8,574 bases of DNA from Bacteroidales bacterium UBA1722 (GTDB taxonomy: Bacteria > Bacteroidota > Bacteroidia > Bacteroidales > UBA932): assembly GCA_002317435.1 (NCBI GenBank), contig DCIQ01000163.1, forward strand, positions 53,159 to 61,732. The letters are read 5' to 3'. The translations under genes and the position numbers were made by a program. The notes beneath the pieces were generated by a model, which was not told the DNA's origin, did no database searches, and saw nothing but the letters and a program-made list of their open reading frames with translations. Positions 1 through 6,158 of this stretch are shown here, piece after piece; within the stretch, counting starts at the first letter, position 1; every line of letters begins with the position of its first letter.

Positions 1-989
1 TCGCCATACTCACCGGTGTCACCAAGTTCGGCAAGGTCAGCGTGTTCAGCGACCTGAACAATCTTCGTGACATATCGATGTCACCCGATTATTCGGATAT
101 CTGCGGGATAACCGAAAAGGAACTTTTGTCAAATTTCGGTGAAGAGATAAAGAATCTGGCAGCAGCGAACGGAATAACTGAAGATGAATGTATCTCTCAG
201 ATGCGTGTCCGTTATGACGGATATCATTTCCATCAGTCAGGAGCGGGAATGTATAATCCGTTCAGTGTCCTGACCACATTCGTCAACAATGAATTCGGGA
301 GTTACTGGTTCGAGACCGGGACTCCGACATATCTTGTGACCCTCCTTCAGCGTGCCGAATATAATCTGGAGCAGCTGTCAGATGTCAGCGCGGATTCCGA
401 TGTCCTGAATTCGGTGGATTCCGAATCCGGGACTCCCATACCGGTCATATATCAGAGCGGCTATCTGACCATAAAGGGATATGACAGCGAGTTCGGGACA
501 TATACCCTGGGATTTCCGAATCAGGAAGTGGAGGAGGGATTCACCAAATTCCTTATGCCGTGCTACATTCATCCCGGCGGACGGAAGTCACCGTTCCTGA
601 TAAACAATTTCGTGCGGGATGTCCGTGCCGGGAATACCGCCCAGTTTATCAAGCGTCTGCGCACCCTCTTCGCCGACACCCCGTATGAACTGATCCGGGA
701 TTTGGAGAACCACTACCAGAACGTCCTGTGGCTGCTGTTCAAGCTGATGGGGTTCTATACCCAGGCGGAATACCACACGAGCGACGGCCGCATCGATCTG
801 GTGGTCAAGACTCCGAAATATTGTTATGTTATGGAGTTCAAACTGGACGGTACCGCTCGGGAGGCTCTGGACCAGATATCCGACAAGAACTACACGCTCC
901 CTTTCACCCTTGACGGCCAGCAGGTGATCCGCCTCGGCATCAACTTCAGCCGGGAGACGAAGAACATCGACGAAGTGCTTGTCGGGTGA
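1..989 (+). CDS. AAA-ATPase-like / PD-(D/E)XK nuclease-family protein, C-terminal part (5' end outside window)
   Basis: The frame is open from base 3, so the gene starts left of the window; the GTG at 42 is internal. The first visible residues, LTGVTKFGKVSVFSDLNNL, are a hallmark of the AAA-ATPase-like domain (PF09820 type), normally found near residue 200 of about 520. The P-loop part is therefore missing here. The last 85 or so residues form the PD-(D/E)XK nuclease-like domain (PF08011, formerly DUF1703). Its core can be read directly: Glu at 768, Asp of GRID at 795, then Glu and Lys of EFK at 834 and 840, so the catalytic set looks intact. These proteins occur in many copies in Bacteroidales genomes and their biological role is not established. 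No partner gene is visible. Family assignment is firm; function is unknown. Confidence 0.88.
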   Translation, partial: AILTGVTKFGKVSVFSDLNNLRDISMSPDYSDICGITEKELLSNFGEEIKNLAAANGITEDECISQMRVRYDGYHFHQSGAGMYNPFSVLTTFVNNEFGSYWFETGTPTYLVTLLQRAEYNLEQLSDVSADSDVLNSVDSESGTPIPVIYQSGYLTIKGYDSEFGTYTLGFPNQEVEEGFTKFLMPCYIHPGGRKSPFLINNFVRDVRAGNTAQFIKRLRTLFADTPYELIRDLENHYQNVLWLLFKLMGFYTQAEYHTSDGRIDLVVKTPKYCYVMEFKLDGTAREALDQISDKNYTLPFTLDGQQVIRLGINFSRETKNIDEVLVG

Positions 990-992
990 TTT

Positions 993-1006
993 CCCGGTGT
1001 TCCGGG
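993..1006 (+). terminator. Possible weak terminator hairpin after the nuclease-family gene
   Basis: CCCGG-TGTT-CCGGG is a perfect 5-bp stem starting four bases after the stop codon. GAT (988-990) and ATC (1008-1010) can pair outside it across a small internal loop. No T-run follows, so intrinsic termination is uncertain. It is the only hairpin I see in the 140 bases before the GH92 start. Confidence 0.3.
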
Positions 1007-1039
1007 TATCTTGACTGATTCAGGACTTAATACTTGTCT

Positions 1040-1049
1040 ATAGTTCCAT
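1040..1049 (+). repeat. Isolated ATAGTTCCAT motif
   Basis: This 10-mer recurs exactly at 4717-4726, at the end of the TTCCATAG-like repeat array before the symporter gene. Here it stands alone, about 80 bases upstream of the GH92 start. It may be a single unit of a dispersed intergenic repeat, or chance. Confidence 0.35.
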
Positions 1050-1098
1050 ACCATTTCTCCCTCATAACGGTCAATCCGCGTGATGGGATAAAAGTTAG

Positions 1099-1106
1099 TA
1101 TTTTTG
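1099..1106 (+). promoter_or_regulatory. Bacteroidota -7 element for the GH92 gene
   Basis: TATTTTTG matches the TAnnTTTG -7 consensus exactly. By the usual geometry transcription would start near 1110, leaving a leader of about 20 bases before the ATG at 1130. No -33 TTTG lies about 20 bases upstream, so only half of the promoter is supported. The position fits a start at 1130 and argues against the TTG at 1034. Confidence 0.55.
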
Positions 1107-1129
1107 TGATATCAAACAGTTTATATGAT

Positions 1130-3295
1130 ATGAAGACCCACATCATCATCACAGTTATGGCGGTCGCCGTCATCGCATCCTGTGCGAAGCAGGTTCCCGC
1201 ACCCGAACCGGTGGATTATGTAAATACCGAAATCGGCTACATCAGCCATATGCTGGTGCCGGTATATCCCACAGTACAGCTGCCGCATTCACTTATGCGG
1301 GTATTTCCGTGCAGAAGTGAATACACTACCGAACTGCTCGGAGGGCTGCCCCTGCTGGTCACCGGTCACCGCGCTCAGGCGAATCTCTCCATAGGTTTTC
1401 CGGGGCGTAGGCTTGACTTTGACAATGAACACATTACACCTTACAGTTATGAGACGGAGGTGGCCTCTTCCAGCATCCATTCCCGTTTCGCCCCGTCGCA
1501 CCAGAGTGCGATATACGATCTGACCTTCCGTGAGGGACCGGCCACGATCTCCTTCGACTCCGAAGATGGTGAAATGAATGTCGAGGGTAATGTAGTCAAG
1601 GGTTGGTGCGCCGTAGGCGGCGATACGAAAGCATATGTTTATGCCGAACTCGAAAAGGCTCCTGCGGAGGTCGGAATAGCGGCTCCGGGTCACCTGAATC
1701 TTGTTTTTGACATCTCCCATCTGCGCATCCGCTACGGCATCTCCCTCATCAGCACGGAGCAGGCGGCGAAGAACCTCACACGCGAGATCTGCGGTTTCGA
1801 TGTCGATCCCCTGATTACGGAAGGGCGCAGAATCTGGAACGAGGCCCTCTCACGGCTTGAGGTCAGTGGAGGTTCCGAGAATGATCTGACCGTTTTCTAT
1901 ACATCATATTATCACACTCTAGAGAGACCTGTCAACATCAGTGAGGACGGATGCTACTGGAGCGGTGAGGATAATCAGGTCCACGAGGACGGCGGTGTGC
2001 CTTACTATACTGACGACTGGCTCTGGGACACTTACCATTCGGCACACCCTCTCCGCACCATCGTGGATACCGGGATGGAGGAGGATGTGCTCGCTTCATA
2101 CCTGCGTATGTCGGATGAGAACATACACGGATGGCTTCCCTGTTTCCCCTCCGTCAGCGGTGCGGGCAGGTCGATGAACAGCTGCCATACCATAGTCGCG
2201 TTCGCCGATGCGGTCGCGAAGGGACTTGATGTGGATGTCCGGAAGGCAGAAGAGGCCGCCGTAGCGAGTCTCAAGGGCCGCACCCTCTGCCCTTGGAACG
2301 GTGGTAAGGCCGGGGCGCTGGATGCATTCTATTGGGAGAAGGGCTATTTCCCCGCTCTGAAAGAAGGGGAGAAGGAGACAGATCCGAATGTCCACGGATT
2401 CGAAAACCGTCAGCCCGTCGCTGTCACGACGGGTGCTTCGCTTGACTGCTGGGCTGTATCCCTCCTGGCGAAGGCGGCTGGAAATGCTGATGACGAGGAA
2501 TATTTTTTAAGGCAGAGTTTCAATTATCGTAATCTGTTCAATCCGGAGACCGGGTTCTTCCACCCGAAGGATCGGGATGGTAAGTTCATAGAACCCTTTG
2601 ACTACAACTATCCTGGCGGGATGGGAGCGAGGGAATACTATGATGAAAACAACGCCTGGGTTTACCGCTGGGACGTCCAACATAATATCTATGACCTCAT
2701 CTCCCTGATGGGAGGTGACGGGAAGTTCGTGGCGGCGCTTGACAGTATGTTCGCTGAGCCGCTCGGAATGAGCAAATATAGCTTCTGGGCGAAACTCCCC
2801 GACCACAGCGGCATAATAGGACAGTTCTCTATGGGTAATGAACCCTCACTTCACGTCCCCTACCTTTACAATTATGCCGGTGCACCATGGAAGACTCAGA
2901 AACGCATACGTCAGATGCTGCGCACTTGGTTCCGTAACGACCTGATGGGGATGCCGGGTGATGAGGACGGCGGCGGAATGACATCTTTCGTGGTATTCTC
3001 CTCGATGGGGTTCTTCCCTGTCACTCCCGGCAAGGCGGAATATGCCATCGGCAGCCCCCTCTTCGAGAATGTCAGAATACATCTCGAGGATGGCAGATGT
3101 TTCGAGATAAGAGCAGTCGGAGTCTCTGAGGACAACAAGTACATTCAGGGGGCGAAACTCAACGGCAAATCCTGGAATGAACCCTTCATCAGCCACGAGG
3201 ATATAATTGCCGGAGGCGTACTCGAACTGGAGATGGGTCCCCTTCCCAACAAGGAATGGGGTGCATCTTCCTCCGACCGGCCGGTCTCGTTATAA
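1130..3295 (+). CDS. GH92 family alpha-mannosidase, lipoprotein, divergent N-terminal domain
   Basis: This is an exo-acting, inverting, calcium-dependent alpha-mannosidase of family GH92 (721 aa), which would trim mannose from N-glycans or mannan. The ATG at 1130 gives a lipoprotein signal peptide ending in IASC, with Cys18 as the lipid-bearing residue, so it should sit in an envelope membrane. The catalytic domain carries family signatures: LWDTYHSAHPL (W299, D300), ENNAWVYRW (E506, in the place of the general acid), GNEPS (E571) followed by PYLYNYAG, and GDEDGGGM (D611, D613, in the place of the general base pair). The E506 to D613 spacing resembles characterised members. The N-terminal sandwich domain is unusual: it opens VNTEIGYISHMLVP and lacks the usual GYxY and FSHxH stretches. 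The linkage it cleaves cannot be read from sequence. No SusC/D genes adjoin it. Confidence 0.88.
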   Translation: MKTHIIITVMAVAVIASCAKQVPAPEPVDYVNTEIGYISHMLVPVYPTVQLPHSLMRVFPCRSEYTTELLGGLPLLVTGHRAQANLSIGFPGRRLDFDNEHITPYSYETEVASSSIHSRFAPSHQSAIYDLTFREGPATISFDSEDGEMNVEGNVVKGWCAVGGDTKAYVYAELEKAPAEVGIAAPGHLNLVFDISHLRIRYGISLISTEQAAKNLTREICGFDVDPLITEGRRIWNEALSRLEVSGGSENDLTVFYTSYYHTLERPVNISEDGCYWSGEDNQVHEDGGVPYYTDDWLWDTYHSAHPLRTIVDTGMEEDVLASYLRMSDENIHGWLPCFPSVSGAGRSMNSCHTIVAFADAVAKGLDVDVRKAEEAAVASLKGRTLCPWNGGKAGALDAFYWEKGYFPALKEGEKETDPNVHGFENRQPVAVTTGASLDCWAVSLLAKAAGNADDEEYFLRQSFNYRNLFNPETGFFHPKDRDGKFIEPFDYNYPGGMGAREYYDENNAWVYRWDVQHNIYDLISLMGGDGKFVAALDSMFAEPLGMSKYSFWAKLPDHSGIIGQFSMGNEPSLHVPYLYNYAGAPWKTQKRIRQMLRTWFRNDLMGMPGDEDGGGMTSFVVFSSMGFFPVTPGKAEYAIGSPLFENVRIHLEDGRCFEIRAVGVSEDNKYIQGAKLNGKSWNEPFISHEDIIAGGVLELEMGPLPNKEWGASSSDRPVSL

Positions 3296-3307
3296 ATCAG
3301 TCCGGAC

Positions 3308-3331
3308 AGCATTTTGTCTGTGAAAAATGCT
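3308..3331. repeat. Inverted repeat upstream of thyA
   Basis: AGCATTTT (3308-3315) and AAAATGCT (3324-3331) are perfect 8-bp arms around an 8-base loop. The element starts 13 bases after the GH92 stop codon. It could be a poor terminator for GH92, since no T-run follows. It could also be an operator: its right arm covers the place where the thyA -33 element would be (about 3325-3328), where no TTTG is present. Confidence 0.45.
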
Positions 3332-3348
3332 ACCTCCGAAATAATTCA

Positions 3349-3356
3349 TACCTTTG
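3349..3356 (+). promoter_or_regulatory. Bacteroidota -7 element for thyA, almost leaderless
   Basis: TACCTTTG is an exact TAnnTTTG match, four bases before the thyA ATG. With the usual spacing the first transcribed base would be about 3360, one base before the start codon. No properly spaced -33 TTTG is present; the nearest, at 3313-3316, is 32 bases away. The promoter probably drives thyA, folA and perhaps the symporter. Confidence 0.65.
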
Positions 3357-3360
3357 CGTT

Positions 3361-4155
3361 ATGAAACAGTATCTGGATCTTCTGCAGCATATTCTCGACA
3401 ACGGTACCGACAAGAGTGACCGGACGGGTACCGGGACACGGTCGGTGTTCGGTTATCAGATGAGGTTTGACCTTAACGAAGGGTTTCCTCTGCTCACTAC
3501 GAAGAAGGTTCATCTGCGTTCCATCATTTATGAACTGCTCTGGTTCATAAAGGGGGATACGAACATCAGGTATCTGCACGACCATAAGGTGTCCATCTGG
3601 GACGAGTGGGCGGATGAGAACGGGGATTTGGGACCGGTTTACGGACACCAGTGGCGTTCATGGCCTGCTCCGGACGGCAGGACGATAGACCAGCTGAAGA
3701 ATGTGATAGAGTCTCTGAAGACGAATCCTGACGGGCGGCGGCATATCGTGTCCGCCTGGAATCCGGCGGAGGTGGACAAGATGGCGCTTCCTCCCTGTCA
3801 TTCGCTGTTCCAGTTCTATGTCGCTGACGGGAAGCTTTCCTGCCAGCTCTATCAGAGGAGTGCGGACGTGTTCCTCGGGGTGCCTTTCAACATCGCATCT
3901 TATGCTCTGCTGACTATGATGGTGGCGCGGGAGTGCGGATACGAGCTCGGGGATTTCGTACATACTTTCGGGGATGTCCATATCTATAACAATCATTTCG
4001 AGCAGGTGAGGGAGCAGCTTTCGCGTACACCCCGTCCTCTCCCGGTGATGAAACTGAATCCGGACATCCGCAGTGTGTTCGATTTCGATTATGAGGATTT
4101 CACCCTCGAAGGGTATGATCCGTATCCTGCCATCAAGGCGCCTGTAGCAGTATAA
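3361..4155 (+). CDS. thyA: Thymidylate synthase
   Basis: ThyA converts dUMP and 5,10-methylenetetrahydrofolate to dTMP and dihydrofolate in the cytoplasm, the only de novo route to thymidylate in organisms that use it. The product is 264 aa, the same length as the E. coli enzyme. The nucleophile lies in LPPCHSLFQFYV at Cys146, exactly the E. coli position. Other signatures are RTGTGT near residue 21, QLYQRSADVFLGVPFNIASY (the dUMP-binding Arg, Asp and Asn), HIYNNH and the closing C-terminus IKAPVAV. The frame also runs upstream to 3256 inside GH92, but the ATG at 3361 is chosen because it gives the family N-terminus MKQYLDLLQHIL and follows the promoter. folA follows after 11 bases, the classic thyA-folA pairing. 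Nothing looks abnormal. Confidence 0.97.
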   Translation: MKQYLDLLQHILDNGTDKSDRTGTGTRSVFGYQMRFDLNEGFPLLTTKKVHLRSIIYELLWFIKGDTNIRYLHDHKVSIWDEWADENGDLGPVYGHQWRSWPAPDGRTIDQLKNVIESLKTNPDGRRHIVSAWNPAEVDKMALPPCHSLFQFYVADGKLSCQLYQRSADVFLGVPFNIASYALLTMMVARECGYELGDFVHTFGDVHIYNNHFEQVREQLSRTPRPLPVMKLNPDIRSVFDFDYEDFTLEGYDPYPAIKAPVAV

Positions 4156-4166
4156 AAATTCAGCCT

Positions 4167-4661
4167 ATGATATCCATAATAGTAGCAGTGGCGAAGAATT
4201 ACGCCATAGGTAAGGACAACAAGCTTCTCTGGCATCTGTCGGAGGATCTGAAGTATTTCAAGCGGACCACCTCGGGCCATCCGGTGATTATGGGGTGGAA
4301 CACCTTCCTCTCCGTAGGCGGGAGACCTTTCCCGAACAGGAGGAACATTATCGTGAACAATGCGATGGAAGACGGTCAGAGGGACGGGTATGAGGTGTTC
4401 TCCGATTTGGACAGGGCTCTCGCGGCGGCGCAGACCACGGATGAACAGGTGTTCGTGATAGGCGGGGGGATGATGTACAGGACCTCATTGCCGAAGGCGG
4501 ACAGATTATACATCACGGAGGTGGATGTGGTCATCGAAGATGCCGATACGTTCTTCCCGGAAATCGACCGTTCCGTCTGGAAGGAGTCCTCGCGCTCGGA
4601 GAAGATGCACGATGACGGGACGGGGTATGATTTTCATTTCGTGGTTTACGACAGAAAATAG
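4167..4661 (+). CDS. folA: Dihydrofolate reductase
   Basis: FolA reduces the dihydrofolate made by ThyA back to tetrahydrofolate using NAD(P)H and is the target of trimethoprim. The 164-aa product has the family pattern: AIGKDNKLLWHL with Trp22, the catalytic acid Asp27 in SEDLKYF (E. coli numbering), GHPVIMG, RPFPNRRNI with the folate-binding Arg at 58, and VIGGGMMY. Cofactor-site residues are unusual. Where E. coli has Arg44, Ser63-Ser64 and Arg98 around the NADPH 2'-phosphate, this protein has Trp44, Asn64-Asn65 and Met102. One residue is inserted in the GGRP loop. No Shine-Dalgarno sequence lies in the 11 bases after thyA, so the gene is presumably expressed from the thyA transcript. The identification is secure; cofactor preference is open. 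Confidence 0.96.
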   Translation: MISIIVAVAKNYAIGKDNKLLWHLSEDLKYFKRTTSGHPVIMGWNTFLSVGGRPFPNRRNIIVNNAMEDGQRDGYEVFSDLDRALAAAQTTDEQVFVIGGGMMYRTSLPKADRLYITEVDVVIEDADTFFPEIDRSVWKESSRSEKMHDDGTGYDFHFVVYDRK

Positions 4662-4678
4662 CCTTTCCTCTGCACGGG

Positions 4679-4726
4679 TTCCATTAGTTTCCATAGTTCC
4701 AATTTTCAAAGTTCCAATAGTTCCAT
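4679..4726 (+). repeat. Degenerate TTCCATAG-like tandem repeat running into the symporter start codon
   Basis: TTCCA occurs at 4679, 4689, 4697, 4712 and 4721, with a decayed unit (TTCAAAG) at 4705. This gives about six units of 7 to 10 bases with an approximate consensus TTCCATAG. The last unit supplies the A and T of the ATG at 4725. No TAnnTTTG promoter or hairpin terminator is visible in the 63-base gap, so the array occupies most of an otherwise featureless leader. Its role is unknown. Confidence 0.6.
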
Positions 4727-6083
4727 GAAAGACAATAGTGCTAAAAGGGCCAGTTTCAGAAGTTCCTTCGGACTGCTGGTGGCATTGGCGGGTTCTGCCG
4801 TAGGGTTGGGCAATCTCTGGCGTTTCCCGTATCTGATGGGTACCAACGGAGGTGCCGCTTTCATCATTATCTACCTGATTTGCATCGTGTTTATATGCCT
4901 TCCGATGATGATATCGGAGTTTATGATAGGACATGCCAGCAAGTCGGATGCCGTGGGTGCATTCAGAGTATTGGCTCCCGGTCAGAAAGGTTGGCGGGTG
5001 GCCGGAGCGATAGCGGTACTCTGTTCCCTGTTCATTATGTGTTTCTATTCCGTGGTGGGGGGATGGACTCTGGATTATTTGTTCAAATCTCTCGGGATGG
5101 CATTCAGTGACGTGTCGGAAGGACAGTGTGCCGGGATATTCACTTCGATGGTGGTCTCCAGATGGGAGCCTGTAATATTTATGACAGTTTTTCTGGCGGT
5201 GTCCGGTCTTATAATATGGGCCGGGGTGGAAAAAGGTATCGAGAGATATTCGAAGATTCTGATGCCCCTGCTGTTCGTCATAATAGTGATAATCGCAGTG
5301 TATTCCTGTCTTCTGCCGGGTGCTTCCGCGGGGCTTTCCTTTATGTTCAGTCCGGATTTTTCGAAAGTGAACGGGGGGACCATTCTGGCTGCGCTGGGGC
5401 AGGCGTTCTTCTCCCTGAGTCTGGGGGCCGGAATGGTGCTGACTTACGGCTCTTATGTAAAGGAAGGGGAGAATATTCCGAAGATGTCCCTGCTTACGGC
5501 GATTTCCGATACTTGTTTCGCCCTTTTGGCCGGTATGGCGATTATGCCTGCAGTGTTCGCATTCGGACTCTCTCCGAGTGAGGGACCCGGACTGGTGTTC
5601 ATAGTTCTTCCGGAGATATTTTCCAAGATGGTATCCGGAGATATTATCGCCATCGCTTTCTTCTTCGTGCTGTTCGTGGCGGCCCTCACTTCCATCATAT
5701 CGATGCTGGAGGTGGTGGTGGCCTGTATCGCGGAGGAGTTCAGAATGAAAAGAGGTGCTGCGGTCCTGCTTACCCTGGCGTTCGTCATGGTGTTCGGAAT
5801 ATTGTGCTCGCTTTCCCAGGGGGTGCTGAGCGACTGTCTTATTTTCGGCAAGAACATATTCGACCTGTTCGACTATACCACTTCGAATATAATGATGACT
5901 TTCGGAGGACTTGTCGTAGTCATTTTCGTGGGCTGGAAGATGAAGAAGCCGGATGTCTTCGCGGAATATTCCGCCGGAGGAAAATTTGTCCATCCGGTTC
6001 TTTACAAGGTATTGTATTTTCTGACCAAGTATGTGGCTCCCGTGGCCATCGCGGTCATTATGGTCTGCGGATTGATAAAGTAG
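4725..6083 (+). CDS. Sodium-dependent amino-acid symporter, NSS (SNF) family
   Basis: This inner-membrane protein of 452 aa belongs to the neurotransmitter:sodium symporter family (LeuT fold), whose bacterial members import amino acids with sodium. The N-terminus has the family signature: RSSFG, then GSAVGLGNLWRFPY (residues 23-36), which is the unwound TM1 with sodium and substrate ligands. TM6 holds LGQAFFSLSLGAGM (224-237), TM7 has an acidic residue in AISDT (Asp262), and TM8 holds AALTSIISMLE. I count about 11 hydrophobic segments, ending with residues 436-451, so it resembles the 11-TM bacterial members such as MhsT rather than 12-TM LeuT. The substrate cannot be read; a hydrophobic or aromatic amino acid is a guess from bacterial relatives. 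It probably reads through from thyA-folA, 63 bases upstream, and ends before the shared terminator. Confidence 0.93.
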   Translation: MKDNSAKRASFRSSFGLLVALAGSAVGLGNLWRFPYLMGTNGGAAFIIIYLICIVFICLPMMISEFMIGHASKSDAVGAFRVLAPGQKGWRVAGAIAVLCSLFIMCFYSVVGGWTLDYLFKSLGMAFSDVSEGQCAGIFTSMVVSRWEPVIFMTVFLAVSGLIIWAGVEKGIERYSKILMPLLFVIIVIIAVYSCLLPGASAGLSFMFSPDFSKVNGGTILAALGQAFFSLSLGAGMVLTYGSYVKEGENIPKMSLLTAISDTCFALLAGMAIMPAVFAFGLSPSEGPGLVFIVLPEIFSKMVSGDIIAIAFFFVLFVAALTSIISMLEVVVACIAEEFRMKRGAAVLLTLAFVMVFGILCSLSQGVLSDCLIFGKNIFDLFDYTTSNIMMTFGGLVVVIFVGWKMKKPDVFAEYSAGGKFVHPVLYKVLYFLTKYVAPVAIAVIMVCGLIK

Positions 6084-6103
6084 TTCTCCGTATTCGATGA
6101 TAT

Positions 6104-6140
6104 AAAAAGGACGCCGGTTGTCGAAGCCGGCGTCCTTTTT
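6104..6140. terminator. Bidirectional intrinsic terminator between the symporter gene and aspS
   Basis: A perfect 14-bp inverted repeat, AAAAAGGACGCCGG (6104-6117) against CCGGCGTCCTTTTT (6127-6140), encloses a 9-base loop. The G+C-rich core is flanked by A5 and T5, so the hairpin has a U-run when read from either strand. It lies between the symporter stop (6083) and the aspS stop (6159-6161) of convergent genes, as expected for a shared terminator. Confidence 0.93.
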
Positions 6141-6158
6141 CAATATAGGCGGGACAGT

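Noticed and set aside
1034..1129. TTG-initiated 32-residue N-terminal extension of the GH92 protein
   Set aside because: It would bury the lipoprotein signal peptide, and the -7 element at 1099-1106 lies inside it, so transcripts would begin after this start.
3256..3360. Upstream extension of thyA from an ATG inside GH92
   Set aside because: The extra 35 residues match nothing in ThyA, whereas the ATG at 3361 gives exactly 264 aa with Cys146 in place.
4525..4728. 67-codon frame overlapping the folA end and the repeat array, ending in an ATGA overlap with the symporter gene
   Set aside because: It begins inside folA in another frame, its composition is Arg/Ser/Pro rich, and its tail simply translates the TTCCATAG repeats. 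The ATGA overlap is probably chance.
4506..6143. 545-codon open frame on the minus strand opposite folA and the symporter gene
   Set aside because: It is a shadow of the NSS frame: its start lies inside the terminator hairpin, its product is rich in His, Gln, Arg and Ser without any hydrophobic core or known motif, and the plus strand encodes a clear NSS protein.
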